Source: Nicotiana tabacum (lineage: Eukaryota > Streptophyta > Magnoliopsida > Solanales > Solanaceae). From it: a stretch of 64,000 nt of DNA. A program made the translations under genes and the position numbers. Below, in pieces: positions 22,881 through 33,725 of the stretch (within the stretch, counting starts at the first letter, position 1; the number at the start of each line of letters is the position of its first letter). The DNA is taken from contig NC_134084.1 in NCBI RefSeq assembly GCF_000715075.1, positions 96,514,411 to 96,578,410 of the forward strand. The letters are read 5' to 3'. The notes under the pieces were generated by a model. It worked only from the letters and a program-made list of their open reading frames with translations. It was not told where the DNA came from and ran no database searches.

Positions 22881-23603
22881 TGCAACAGCAGTGATTTCCT
22901 AAGCCAAAACATCCCGGAACCTACCCGAAACTCACCCCAACCCTCGGGGCTCTAAACCAAACATGCACACTACCTCAAAAACACCCTACGAACTTGTTCG
23001 TGCGATCAAATCGCCAAAATAACATCAACAACTATGAATTTAGCATCAAAATCATGAAATCACTTAAGAACTTCAAATCTTCCAATTTTCTCAAATACGG
23101 TCTGATTCACGTCATTTCAAGTCCGTTTCTTACCAAATTTTACATACTCATCTTAAATCACATATAAGACCTATACCGGGCTCCGGAACCAGGATACGAG
23201 CTCGATACCATCAAATTTTAGACACATTTCATTTTCAAAAACTCATAAATTTTCTAGAAAACAATTTTCGTCAAAAATTCATTTTTCGGGCTTGGGATCT
23301 CGGAATTCGATTCCGGGCATACGCCCAAGTCCCGCATTTTCCTACGGACCCTCTGGGACCATCAAATCATGGGTCCGGGTGCGTTTACCAAAAATATTGA
23401 CCGAAGTCAACTTAATTCATTTTAAAGTCAAAATTCATCATTTTTTTTACAGATTTTCACATAATGGCTTTCCTGCTACGCGCCCGGACTGCGCACGCAA
23501 ATCGAGGTAATGCTGAAAGAGGTTTTAAGGCCTCGGAATGCATAATTTATTTCTAAAACAAGTGATGATCTTTTGGGTCATCTCACCAAGTTTATATTCA
23601 GCT

Positions 23604-23757
23604 CGTCAAGTCCGCATGGCTCTTATGGGCTGGGCCACACACATGCTACAATGGTAATTACAAAGGGAAGCAAGGTTGTAAGGTGGAGCGAATCCGAAAT
23701 GATTGTTCAATTTGAATCGCTATTAATCACGGATCAGCATGCCGCGGTAAATATGTC
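23604..23757 (+). pseudogene. rrn18: Nuclear copy of a mitochondrial small-subunit rRNA (rrn18) fragment
   Basis: The stretch matches the 3' domain of bacterial-type SSU rRNA in its plant mitochondrial form: 'gtcaagtccgcatgg', 'cttatgggctgggccacac', 'atgctacaatggtaattaca', 'ggagcgaatccg', then 'ggatcagcatgccgcggt'. The tail 'cacggatcagcatgcc' corresponds to the universal 'cgcggatcagcatgccgcgg'. About 40 bases between 'gattg' and 'gaatcgcta' are missing, and several C-to-T/G-to-A changes are present. The ORF 23573-23818 over it is spurious. It begins about 18 bases past the GypA LTR end. It is a non-functional NUMT. Confidence 0.88.
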
Positions 23758-24083
23758 AAAAATGACTTATAAATTGGCTCTATCTTATATACTCAGTATG
23801 CTCTCTTGGCTAGCATAATGTGAACGGGGAATTAATTTTGTTAGTGGAGAACATTGAACAGACATTTAGAGAACTTGAGGGGACATTATAAAAGGTGAGG
23901 AGGAAAAAGAGTTGGTTTTTTATTAGTTAGTTAATGGTCCATTGGGCATACAATCAAATTAGTTAATGACTATTAATTTCTGAGACGTGTGCGATACCAA
24001 GTTGCTTGACCCTGTGGGACTTAAGAGCAACGATTGCGCCGTCGCCAAGTGGACACAATTGCACATCTCACCATGATGGGATT
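23758..24083. other. Gene-free stretch
   Basis: AT-rich sequence with no recognised feature. Confidence 0.4.
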
Positions 24084-24222
24084 CAGAGGCAAAACTAGAA
24101 TATAACATACGAATTCGACCGAGTCCAATAGCTTCAGTTCAAACTCAAAATTTAGTTATTAACACTTGATATTACTATCTTAGAATTTAGAATTCATAAA
24201 GTTAAAATCTGGCTTCACTTCT
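24084..24222. mobile_element. Short non-autonomous repeat, copy 1
   Basis: Begins 'cagaggcaaaactagaat' and contains 'ccaatagcttcagttcaaac'. It ends '..taaaatctggcttcactt', resembling a dispersed Solanaceae repeat with ends CAGAGGCGGATC / GATCCGCCTCTG. Confidence 0.5.
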
Positions 24223-24233
24223 ATGGTTTTCCA

Positions 24234-24446
24234 GGGGCAGATGTAGAGTAGTAACAATGCCGGGTTCATCTGAACCCATAACTTTCGATCCAGAGCATAA
24301 AGTTATATCTATAAAAGTGTCATTGAAATTGCAATAAATAGTAGATCTGAATCCATAAGAATAAAGATATAATGGATTCAATGCTAAGAGGCTTAAAGAT
24401 TGACCTATAAAATTTAAATTTTAGATCCGTCTTTAAATGAAGTTGG
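24234..24446. mobile_element. Short non-autonomous repeat, copy 2
   Basis: Begins 'caggggcagatgtagagt', has 'gggttcatctgaacccata', and ends '..tagatccgtcttta'. The ends are an imperfect inverted repeat of each other. Same family as 24084-24222, and 11 bases from it. Confidence 0.55.
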
Positions 24447-26090
24447 TGGTTATAGCACCATTCCAAGCTACGAAAACTTAGTCTACTTTGTTTTTTTTTT
24501 TTCCAGAACAAACACTATCTTTATAAAATTTTAAACAAATTTAGAAGCTTTTCCTTACCAGACGAGGTTAACCATAACTTCTCCATTCCCCACACCAGAA
24601 TAAAAAGGCAATTTGCTCTTATAAATGTCATGCTATTTTAGCTTTAACTGATAATTGATCCGATTAAGGTACGAGGAATGTGCTTAAAAAATATTTTCTC
24701 AATTACGACTTGATTAATAATCAAGATAACAAGGTGTGGTTCAAGTCGTACAAGGATATATACATCACAGGAAATATTTACTACAATTATGTTTGCATCA
24801 AAAAATCGGATACATGATATGTATCTATCTATGCTCATTTAGCACTAAATTATCTTTAAGCGATATTTATATAGATTTACTTTAATTATAAAATTGAAGG
24901 TTCAAAATTTTATGTTGGGTTTTTGGCTTAAAAGTGGTGTGAATGGGAAATGGAGGGAAAAATAAAATTTTGAATTTCTTCTTTTACAAAAGAATATTGT
25001 CCCATATTCAAGGAGGAAAAGAAATTTGATGGGTTTATATATAATTGCACTTCTTTTAGCTCTTAAAGAGTTGAGAAGAAGGCAAGTCTCGCGTTGTTTT
25101 CGGCTCGTTCGATTTTGAATTTGGTCAAATAATCTAATTAATTTATTAATTTTTGGGACCAAATTTATTCATTAATATTAATATTTCATTAACGTTTTTG
25201 ATCGTTTATAATGGTTATTTAATTTTTCTCATATTGGCAGTTTTGCGTAAATAGTCATTTCGTAAACAACTACTTTTGAGTTGCAGCCTCAAACGAAGAG
25301 TTGCAACTCTTTTGTTTTAACTCTACCTATTGGCTATTAATACTTGACCATTCCATTATATCTTTCTTACAAAATTTCTGAGTTCTCTTCTTCCTTCTTG
25401 CATTGTTTTTCTAATAAATAAAAAGTAAGTATGATTTGATGTCGCCTTATTGAGTTAACTGAACATTGTGTTTGAAATATCACTATACCAATAAGGTTAA
25501 TCCGTTCTAAAACTCGAGTACCAGACGGGGATTAAGTTCTGGACACATTAAACATTTAGTGAGCTCAAATTGATTTTTGTTTCTTCTACATTTCTGTTTC
25601 TATTTTGTTTATAAGTTACAGAATTTATTTTTGAAGCCAGATTACTAACAAGTTAATCTAGTGTAAAAACCTGGTTAATATAAGCTCTTTTATCCAGAAC
25701 TCGCTCCCCTCAAATTAGAAATAGGAAGGAGCAATCAGCCATTAAATTGGCAATTGGATGTAGTACTTTTATTTTTCACTTAAAGTAGAAATCAAGAAAT
25801 ACTCCTCAAAATTTGGCAAACCAGGTTGAGTACAGAGCATCTTTGTAATCTTGAGTTGTGATGTACTACTGATTTAATTTTGAGATTTACCAACATACTT
25901 TCCTTTTCACGAGCAACTCACCTTTTTTAATTGGTTTTACTTTTTGTGCTTGTGTATTTACATCTTTTGGCTGTATATGAAATATTAGTCTAAACATTGA
26001 AGATCTAATCGTGTGAGAGAACTAAATCTTGTCTATAGTCTTTCTTGGTTTGCTGCTCGGAGATGACGAAGTATTGGAGGTCTTTGGAAT
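24447..26090. other. Gene-free stretch
   Basis: AT-rich, with no recognisable gene. ORFs at 24644-24838 and 24902-25162 show no domain or codon pattern I trust. Confidence 0.4.
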
Positions 26091-26345
26091 AAGCGGCGAA
26101 GCTAGAGTATTAGGTACGAGTTCAGTCAAACCTAATAACTTTTGTTTACATCATGTATTTGCATTGAGAAATGTATCAAATATGTATAAATATTAAATTG
26201 CTAACTTAGTAACTAAGACGAGCTATGTGTTGTATGACAAGTTCAGAACTCATAAACTTTAAAGGTAAAAACTTACTCGCACAGGATATTTACATCCGGT
26301 GCAAGTAAGTATTTTATCAACTTTAAATTTTAGCTTCACCTCTGT
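26091..26345. mobile_element. Short non-autonomous repeat, copy 3, carrying a nested mini-MITE
   Basis: 'ggcgaagctagagtattagg', 'gagttcagtcaaacctaata' and 'aattttagcttcacctctg' align with the other two copies. Interrupted at 26264-26318 by a hairpin insertion. Confidence 0.55.
26264..26318. mobile_element. 55-bp hairpin MITE with 9-bp target duplication
   Basis: Flanked by AACTTTAAA at 26255-26263 and 26319-26327. Ends GGTAAAAACTTACT and AGTAAGTATTTTATC are inverted repeats with one gap. The inside continues pairing (GCAC/GTGC, GGAT/ATCC) around an ATTTAC loop, so nearly the whole element is one stem. A 9-bp duplication is typical of Mutator-like transposases. Confidence 0.75.
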
Positions 26346-28309
26346 TTGCACGCTATCTTACTCATCATAGCTACTAAATTTTTTTCTTGTCCATTGATAT
26401 TTATTCTTCTTCATAAACATTTTTTTCCAAAAAAAAAAAAAAAAGAAATTCATGATAAAATTTCATTTCAAGTTACTTCTGTAGAATGTCCACTAGATCT
26501 AGAAGTATTGCCTTCTGATCGAACAAGAACGTCACCCCAAATGCTTATGAGTTATGACCAAGAAATACCCGCCGAACGAATCAAACTCAATCTTATATAG
26601 AGAATAATATCAAATGAAAGAACGTTCATTTAATATGAAAAATTACAGAAATGAATCTCATATAATCGTCGAAAACCAAATTAAATCTCATATAATCAAG
26701 CTACACAATATGCATCTATCTTAGCATAGCCATAATGTTCAATTTTACACAGATGTGCGTTCGAAAATCTATAGAAAACAGACATGGGAAAACGATTAAA
26801 GCATTGGGATTTTTCAAGCATGTGGAATAATTATAAGGGATATTGAGAGGTATACCTCTTTTTCATTCAACTTCTTTAACTACATAACCTTCTTTACATT
26901 TTGGTACCATTAGATTTTTATTCAAGCCCCACGAAAAAAAAACCAATAAATTTGGTATTCCATAACTGAAATAGTTTTAATCGTGGTAAAACAATAGATT
27001 GTTTTGGCCTTCACTTTTCTGATTTTCTCCATCTGAGTCTCAAGTCCTTAATGGACTCGACCTAACTAATCTAGAATTTCTTTCGGAAGTCATAAATCAG
27101 ATGGAAATTTTCAATACATAGTCAATGTGTAGTCTTTAATATTACTTGGTCAATGATATCATACTAAACATTGCTATACGCATTATGCATGACTATTAAA
27201 ATAGTATGCATTTTTCACAGTACATTAATCTAAGTAACACATTTGTGATTAGTTAGATATATTTGAGTAACTAGTAATGCTCTGGCAATAGAAGCGGATA
27301 CTTGGCTTGTAACTGTATACATTTATGCTAAGCTGCTCTGTTATCACAAAGAAGTATTGGTGTACCCTTCAGTTCCAAACAAGTAGGGATCGGTTCTACA
27401 AGCAAATGCTTTTGTTGCTACTCTAAAAGATCTAATGTTCGCACACCATACAACCATGTCCTTTGCTCCCTGTGTCAGAAAAAATGGCTCTCCTCAACGA
27501 TCAACTGGTGACTTTGCCTTAGAGTTAGAAGCTAATGCTAAAGCCTAAAAGTCAGAACTTGATTACTTGAGTCCTTAATAATGCTAGAGACTAGTGTACG
27601 TCCACAACTAATACTTTGCCTCTTCTTGAGGGCGGACTTTCAAGAATCCCAAAATGACACCATCTGGACATAGCCAGAGACATCTTCAACCAAGTAGCAT
27701 CATCAGACGCTGTTGAATGGAATATGTACACACACGTGTATATATACAAGCACGCGTCCGTGTCTTTGAAAAGCAGTAAATATATTTATATATTATACAC
27801 TGATGCAGTTTGAAAATAATACAAAATAAATATCAACTTGGAATGGGAAGTAAAGCTTTAGAACCTCCAGAACATAACCCATGTACACACTGAATTGTAA
27901 TAGGTAATAGATCGACACTACTTAGGCAAAATCCTTCATACGCATCTGGAAAGTGCAATGCTAGTCCATTCGCACTAAAACTTTGAATGTTCAAAATATT
28001 ACTCCCTGGTTAAAGGCCTAAGAAAGTTTGTACTAGTCTCTCTTGAACAGTGCAAGAGTTCACCTTGCAGCTCGGTAATGGATATTCTCTTTTGATCCTA
28101 AGAGAAATATCAACCTATTTTTCCCAATGTTTAATGCAGCAATTAATGGCAAGGCTGCTAACCAATTCCACATTTCCACTGGTCATAAGTCATTTTCACC
28201 AAGGAAATTTAGGGGGTGCAGACTTTTCAAACCATGGAAATAAGAATTTCTCTCATTTGTGTAGTTTCTGCAGCTTGTGATAAGTTTGTGTACCATTCTT
28301 TTCCATGGA
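26346..28309. other. Gene-free stretch upstream of the glucanase gene
   Basis: AT-rich intergenic sequence with an A-run at 26430-26444. The ORFs 26346-26600 and 28050-28280 have no recognised content. Confidence 0.4.
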
Positions 28310-28320
28310 TTGACTTGACT
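28310..28320 (+). promoter_or_regulatory. Two overlapping W-boxes
   Basis: TTGACTTGACT gives two TTGAC(T) WRKY-binding cores sharing one base, about 52 bases upstream of the TATA box of a defence-type glucanase. Confidence 0.5.
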
Positions 28321-28371
28321 TGGCTGTGGAAATTGGAGTAACAAAGTCCTTCCCTCTTCTGAATTTTCCAC

Positions 28372-28377
28372 TATAAA
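28372..28377 (+). promoter_or_regulatory. TATA box of the glucanase gene
   Basis: TATAAA in 'ccactataaatggg', 58 bases before the start codon. This leaves a short leader of roughly 25-30 bases. Confidence 0.75.
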
Positions 28378-28429
28378 TGGGCAAGCTTTCCTGCTATTTC
28401 AGCCATACCGCACTTTGTCTTTCTTTGCC

Positions 28430-29726
28430 ATGGGTTGTACAAAACCACATTTTGCTCTTAGCATAATTCTGCTGGGGGTACTTATATTGGCTACCTCAGA
28501 TTTCACAGGTCGGTCGCTCTTTTTTAAAATATATAGTAAACACTAATGTAGCCTGCCTATACAATTTGGATGTTGCAGGAACATAGCTCTTTATTTCCCA
28601 AATATGTTCCTTGATATGAAATTATGAATTATGCATCCTTCATTTTCTTTATAAATTATATGCATCTTTTCTGGTTGTCTTGATATTCCAGTTGACCAAG
28701 TAGTAGATAGCTTCATGAGCTAATATGCAGAAACGCAATGCAGGTGCACAAACAGGAGTGTGTTATGGAACAAATGGGAATGGATTACCTTCTCCAGCAG
28801 ATGTCGTGGCTCTATGCAAGCAGAAGAATATCCAAAGAATGAGAATCTACGATCCTCACCAGCCCACGCTCCAAGCCCTCAGAGGCTCCAATATTGAACT
28901 CATGTTAGGTGTGCCAAACCCTGACCTTCAGAATATTGCTTCTAGCCAAGGCAATGCAAATACCTGGGTCCAAAACAACGTTAGGAGCTATGGTAATGTC
29001 AGATTCAGGTATATAGCAGTTGGAAATGAAATAAGTCCAATAAATGGCAACTCTCAATACGTACCTTTCTTGCTCAATGCCATGAAAAACATTCAAAATG
29101 CAATTTCTGGTGCTGGTCTTGGAAACCAGATTAAAGTTTCCACTGCTATTGAAACTGGACTTACAACAGACACTTTTCCTCCATCAAGAGGCAAATTTAG
29201 AGATGATGTTCGACGATTTATTGATCCCATCATCAGTTTCCTAGTAGCCAACCGCTCACCTTTGCTTGTCAACATTTATCCTTATTTTGCAAAAGCAAGC
29301 AATCAAGACATTAAGCTTGAGTATGCGCTATTTACATCACCTGGAGTTGTTGTCAATGATAATGGAAAAGGATACCAAAATCTGTTTGATGCCCTCTTAG
29401 ACGCCACATACTCGGCCCTTGAAAAGGCCGGTGGCTCGTCTTTAGAAATCGTTGTATCAGAGAGTGGTTGGCCTTCAGCTGGAGCAGGGCAATTGACCTC
29501 CATTAACAATGCCAGGACTTATAACAACAACTTGATAAGGCATGTCAAAGGAGGGAGTCCTAAAAGGCCCTCCAGGCCAATAGAGACTTATATTTTTGCA
29601 TTGTTTAATGAGGATCAGAAGAGCCCTGAATTTGAGAAGCATTTTGGACTATTTTTACCGAACAGGCAGCCAAAGTACCCAATCAACTTTAACGAGTTAG
29701 ACAAAGCAAGAAAATTAAGGGAATAA
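28430..29726 (+). CDS. Glucan endo-1,3-beta-glucosidase (GH17, PR-2 type), two exons
   Basis: Exon 1 is 28430-28508 (26 codons plus one base), intron 28509-28743 (GT...AG, 235 bp, phase 1), exon 2 28744-29726: 353 residues. Exon 1 encodes a signal peptide (MGCTKPHF, then a hydrophobic run [10 protein letters not shown]). The mature protein probably starts at Gln29 (QTGVCYG), as in plant beta-1,3-glucanases. The GH17 barrel is complete: RMRIYDP near 59, proton donor VGNE (Glu122), [11 protein letters not shown] near 198-208, nucleophile in [10 protein letters not shown] (Glu267), and [15 protein letters not shown] near the end. It hydrolyses 1,3-beta-glucans of callose or fungal walls, outside the cell or in the vacuole. 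The C-terminus stops after a short charged tail (LDKARKLRE), without the roughly 20-residue vacuolar extension of class I enzymes, so secretion is likelier. The intron after the signal peptide is typical of the family. No damage is seen. Confidence 0.93.
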
Positions 29727-29741
29727 CAGCTGTCTTCTTTA

Positions 29742-29747
29742 AATAAA
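29742..29747 (+). terminator. Poly(A) signal of the glucanase gene
   Basis: AATAAA 16 bases after the stop, with further A/T-rich near-copies (aattaaataa) just behind it. Confidence 0.6.
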
Positions 29748-29759
29748 TGTAATTAAATA

Positions 29760-32329
29760 AGGGTTGCCCAGCTTCAGCAGAAAGCGACCTATATGCTTAT
29801 ATGGAAGGCACTTATCTCAGTATTCCATAGTGATCTTAGACATCTAGGTCAGAGCTAAGCAAAACCAGAATAAAGAAATCCAAACTGAATCTTAATATAC
29901 TAAAGATTATTAACTTTATCCAGGTCCCAAAATTTCCTTGCGCTACAATTGGTTCGTTTAAATTCCAATTGTGTTAGTTTCAAAATGAATGGTTTTAAAC
30001 TGGGGAAAAAGTAATGGATTATAAGACTGTTATTCAAAGATGGATTATAAGACTGTTATTCAAAGAAATTTACATGAAGCAGAGGAATAACCTTATAGCT
30101 AAAGGAAGCAAAACAAAGAAGGCCTTAACCATATAGCTGAAGAGAAGAGAAAACCTTTATTCAAATTTGCAAAAGAGATCTTTTCAGGAAAAATCCATCA
30201 ACAGCACGAATCCACCACTGCCTCCAATAGACTCAACCACCCAAGCACAACAAAAACTGTTAGTAAAAAAAAAAGGCAATTCGAGTTTCTGTTTTGCCCA
30301 GTAGGAATTACACCAAATAAACAGGTGAGATAACTTATGAGACCCTTGTTCTACCAAGAACCTATTTCGCTTGTACCCAAGTGATCACGTTCACTCGAGT
30401 AGTGAAAAGCAGTCCTGGATAAGCATGGGATGATATGGAATCTAAAAATGGAAAATGTTTCTTGGTAACATTCAAGCTATTTGCTGAAAAGCCACTTTTT
30501 CTGGTCATGCTGTTCGCTTCAGCATTAAATGAGCTCCAAGTATACAAATGATCTCAATTTCTCAAGTAGTTCTGCATGCTTTTGTCCTTGTGACGGTCGG
30601 CATCTGCAAATCCTTTTATTTTCCTAGTTGGTTAATGATTCTTGCAGAGTTTGCTTATTTCTCCTCTCTGAAAGCATTTTGAGTTGTTCTAAACCAATTT
30701 ATTTGCAACGAAAACGTAAAGCAAGAATGAGAACCTAAAATCCATGTGAAGTTACCAGATGTTATAACAATTAATATCATTTTGGCAATGGCTTCTTATT
30801 TCTTAACCGTGAGGCTCCAATGTCTTCCTTGAAGCCAAGATGAAATCCCAATTCACTGTTAACATTTGAGCTATCAATGACAAGACATCTCAGAAACATA
30901 CATCAAGAGTAACTTATCATTTCAGATAAACAAAGTTAAGTTTAATTTGGAGTTTCAAACCATGATAGCTACTACATCTTCAGTAATCACCTTTGTTCTT
31001 CAGCCACATTTCCCTTTGGGCTACTAATGCATTTCTTTTGGTGAGACTTTTGTAGTCACACATTTGTTAAGAATACTTTTCGCTTACGCTAAGGTCTGTT
31101 CTTTTAACATCGTGCACTCCAGTATGACAATGAGTCTTTGTCTTACAAATTGACCTAGAATCACCGGTTTACACAAGTCCAGAGAACTTGATGCTAGGCG
31201 TGAGTTTCATTTCAACAAAGATCATAGAATGGTTAAATAAATGCATATAAAAAGTGTAGATATTATCTATAATCTTGAGCATTAATCACAAAATATATCC
31301 ATAGTGATGCTCCTTCAATTTTTTCCATTAGTCACCGGAGTGTTTACTCTAGGAATTTTTTCCACTTGTTTGTGAAGTAGTTATACGGCTGAGAATAAGA
31401 TTCAACAGATCTAGTAGGAAAATGTCATAGAAAGTTATCTAGTGTTGAGCATGTAGGTATCTTTCTCATCACATTTAATTGTAATTTCGTCACTGTCAAG
31501 AAATAGGTTTCCATGTATGATTTTTATCTAAATAAATTTTAGCAACTTTTAATAGTTAAAACAAATACAGGAACAAGGTATCAAAGGAAAAAAAAATGAA
31601 AAATAAAGCGTTTCTTGTGTGTACCATCTCAGAACAATTATAGTCACTTGCTTCATATCTTTAATCATCGCTTTCTGATAATTGTTAAACATTTGCTAGT
31701 AAATGATGGAAACTTCTTCAACAAGTCATAACTGCCAAAACACTCTTTGATATTTGGATATCGCAAACATGTGGTGAGTAGAAGGCAGTTGGCATGATGA
31801 AGAAGTTGCCATAGTTTACTCAATGTTTTGCACCAAAGATATTGAAGGCAACAGAAAGTTCAGCTGATTCAGATCTGAATAACTGACGGCTGCGGAGATC
31901 TGAAGTAAGGTTTCTCAAACAAGTAGTCGCTTATATAGGGGTGTCCTTTAGGGTTTTGGTTTTCTTTTACTTTTTGTTTTGATTTCTAAAACTAGCACTA
32001 TTTTATCCAAAACAAGAGTAAATATCTGCCTAAATGTCACATTTTTGTCGGTTTTTACCTAAATTATCGCATGCCCCCAAAATCCCCTAAATTAAATTCT
32101 CCTTCGCGTTAAAATCCCTCCGCTACTTATAAACAGCTCCCGCTACGTGCCGTGGAAGGATAACGGGTCGGTGCACTCCAAGTCTAACAAAAACTTGATG
32201 GGCTTCTCCAATTAAACCACCACTTTAAAAAAAAAAAATTCATAAAACACTATTTTTTAGTAGTAATTAGTCATTTATAGATATCATTTGCTATATTACG
32301 GATTATAAATATCTTTTATGTGGTTATAA
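29760..32329. other. Gene-free stretch downstream of the glucanase gene
   Basis: No coding content is recognised. A minus-strand ORF at 30362-30547 was considered and left out. Segment 31900-32220 contains 'cttatataggggtg' and a locally GC-richer part (32090-32190) of unknown meaning. Confidence 0.4.
30015..30066. repeat. Perfect 26-bp tandem duplication
   Basis: The unit beginning 'tggattataagactg' and ending 'ttcaaaga' occurs twice head to tail with no differences. Confidence 0.95.
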
Positions 32330-33545
32330 GATGTATCTGATATATTTAAGCTATTGTATTCATGAATACAGTAGCAAAAATAGGCGTGAATCAGGAAAGT
32401 CCAGCTAATCAGTTGTTGTATTCGAGTGTATTCGACTGTATTCATAGAGTGAAACATGGGATTACAGCTGGACAGATTATTGTATTCGACTGTATTTACG
32501 GCGTGAAATAAGGGATTACACTGTTTTTAAAAGGGAAAGTGAATCAATTAACATAATAGACTCCTACTATAACTCAACAAACTCAATTATGACACACAAA
32601 TTTTGTATTTTCAGTTATAAAAAAGATTCTCAACCGAAAAATACCCCAAAACATAGCAATCTTCAGAGAAATTATATAATACATCTGAATACATAAATTA
32701 TATTAATTAAAAAAACTTATGAATACATTCATGGCATATAGCGAGACAGTGAATACAATGAAATACATAAAATACAACGGGATACATTAAAATACAATGA
32801 GAAAAAAAGACAGTGAATATAATGAAATACATGGAATACAACGAGATACATTGAATTACAATTAAAAAATAATGAATACAATGAAATGCATGAAAATACA
32901 TTGACATATATTAACAGAAAATCATCCTACAATATCCAGCTTATACAGCATTGAAATTTTTTCAATTGGCAGGGACGGTATTCACGAGGCCTCTACATCG
33001 TAACAGAAATTTTCTTGAACGCAGTAGGAGTTAGTTTAGTTCATCAAAATGTTATTGAGGGATAATTTACGAAAAGGAAGAAAAGGAAGTAAGCGTATGA
33101 TTGCACGTATCTTTTCTCATCACTAGCAGATCTTCATGTGCCAACGTTTCAACCTTAAACACTTATTAAGTTTCTCTTAATTCTAACAATACGAAAAACA
33201 TCGATCCCCTGGGTTTTCTAGCTGTAGGAATATGCCGTTGTAGTCGTCGGATGGGGGAGCCAGAGCAATTTCTGAAGTGGGCTTTGCACAAATCCGATTG
33301 AAGGAGGAGAAGATCGGAAATTTTAATGGGATGGGGGAAGAGAATGGGATGTATCAAAGTACAGAGAGAAAGAAAATAGTGTAACTGATTAGCGTGTTTA
33401 GTGGCTTAGGGCTACGAGGTAACCAAAATTAAATATTTTGCTATAAACCTTAAAAGGTATCTATAGAATATAATTTTTTTAAATGGTATTTATTTGAAAT
33501 AAATAAGGTGTTAATCTTTGTTATAGGAGGTAAAAATTCCTTAAA
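32330..33545. repeat. AT-rich repeat with many 'gaatacaatgaaatacat' words, possible Mutator-type MITE
   Basis: From 32340 to 32530 'tgtattcgactgtattca' recurs, and from 32715 to 32910 the inverse-sense 'gaatacaatgaaatacat' and 'ataca(a/c)gagatacatt' recur. The flanks at 32260-32320 and 33430-33545 look weakly inverted (for example 'tttatagatatca' against 'ggtatctatagaa'). No coding is recognised. Boundaries are uncertain. Confidence 0.35.
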
Positions 33546-33604
33546 AAAAAGGAAGACATGTAACTATAGTGAAATCAGAACAATTATTCTATAAAAGGAT
33601 AACG

Positions 33605-33660
33605 ACACTAAACTATCTAGGTCGACTATATGAATCTTTATCATTCATGTTGTTAATAAG
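33605..33660 (+). repeat. Possible SINE tail
   Basis: 'ctaggtcgactatatgaatc' resembles the 3' end of plant Au-type SINEs (TCGGCTATATGAATC). No pol III A/B boxes were recognised upstream, so this is only a weak call. Confidence 0.25.
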
Positions 33661-33725
33661 TAAACTATTCAAATACATTCGGACAAGCCAAAGCCACTTA
33701 ACTTCCTAATATCCAATAAGAGGGA

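Larger units (their letters stand above)
12542..23585 (-). mobile_element. Full-length Ty3/gypsy chromovirus (Tekay/Del-like), GypA
   Basis: Two LTRs in the same orientation flank a minus-strand gag-protease-RT-RNase H-integrase-chromodomain region. From its 5' end (right): LTR 23585-20729, PBS for initiator tRNA-Met, coding region 20531 to about 15540, PPT, LTR 15461-12542. Ends are TG...CA with an imperfect inverted repeat (TGTSAYGACC). Integrase after RNase H gives Ty3/gypsy order, and the C-terminal chromodomain-like motif places it with chromoviruses. All long frames are broken, so it is not autonomous. The flanking bases (cctga / ccaag) are not a clean target duplication, which suggests decay or inter-element recombination. 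Confidence 0.9.
20729..23585 (-). repeat. GypA 5' LTR
   Basis: About 2.86 kb, aligning along its whole length with 12542-15461. It contains the minisatellite with seven units (21475-21712), 'cggcaaggg' repeats (21745-21825), donor-like sites at 22115-22120 and 22532-22537, and the GC array (22645-22880). Confidence 0.9.

Noticed and set aside
23573..23818. 81-codon plus-strand ORF
   Set aside because: It lies across a mitochondrial rRNA fragment and is not protein-coding.
30362..30547. 61-codon minus-strand ORF that could be a terminal exon
   Set aside because: No recognised family, no convincing acceptor, and no further exons nearby.
33605..33660. Complete SINE
   Set aside because: Only a tail-like word was found; no pol III promoter boxes or A-tail with target duplication. 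Kept as a low-confidence tail only.
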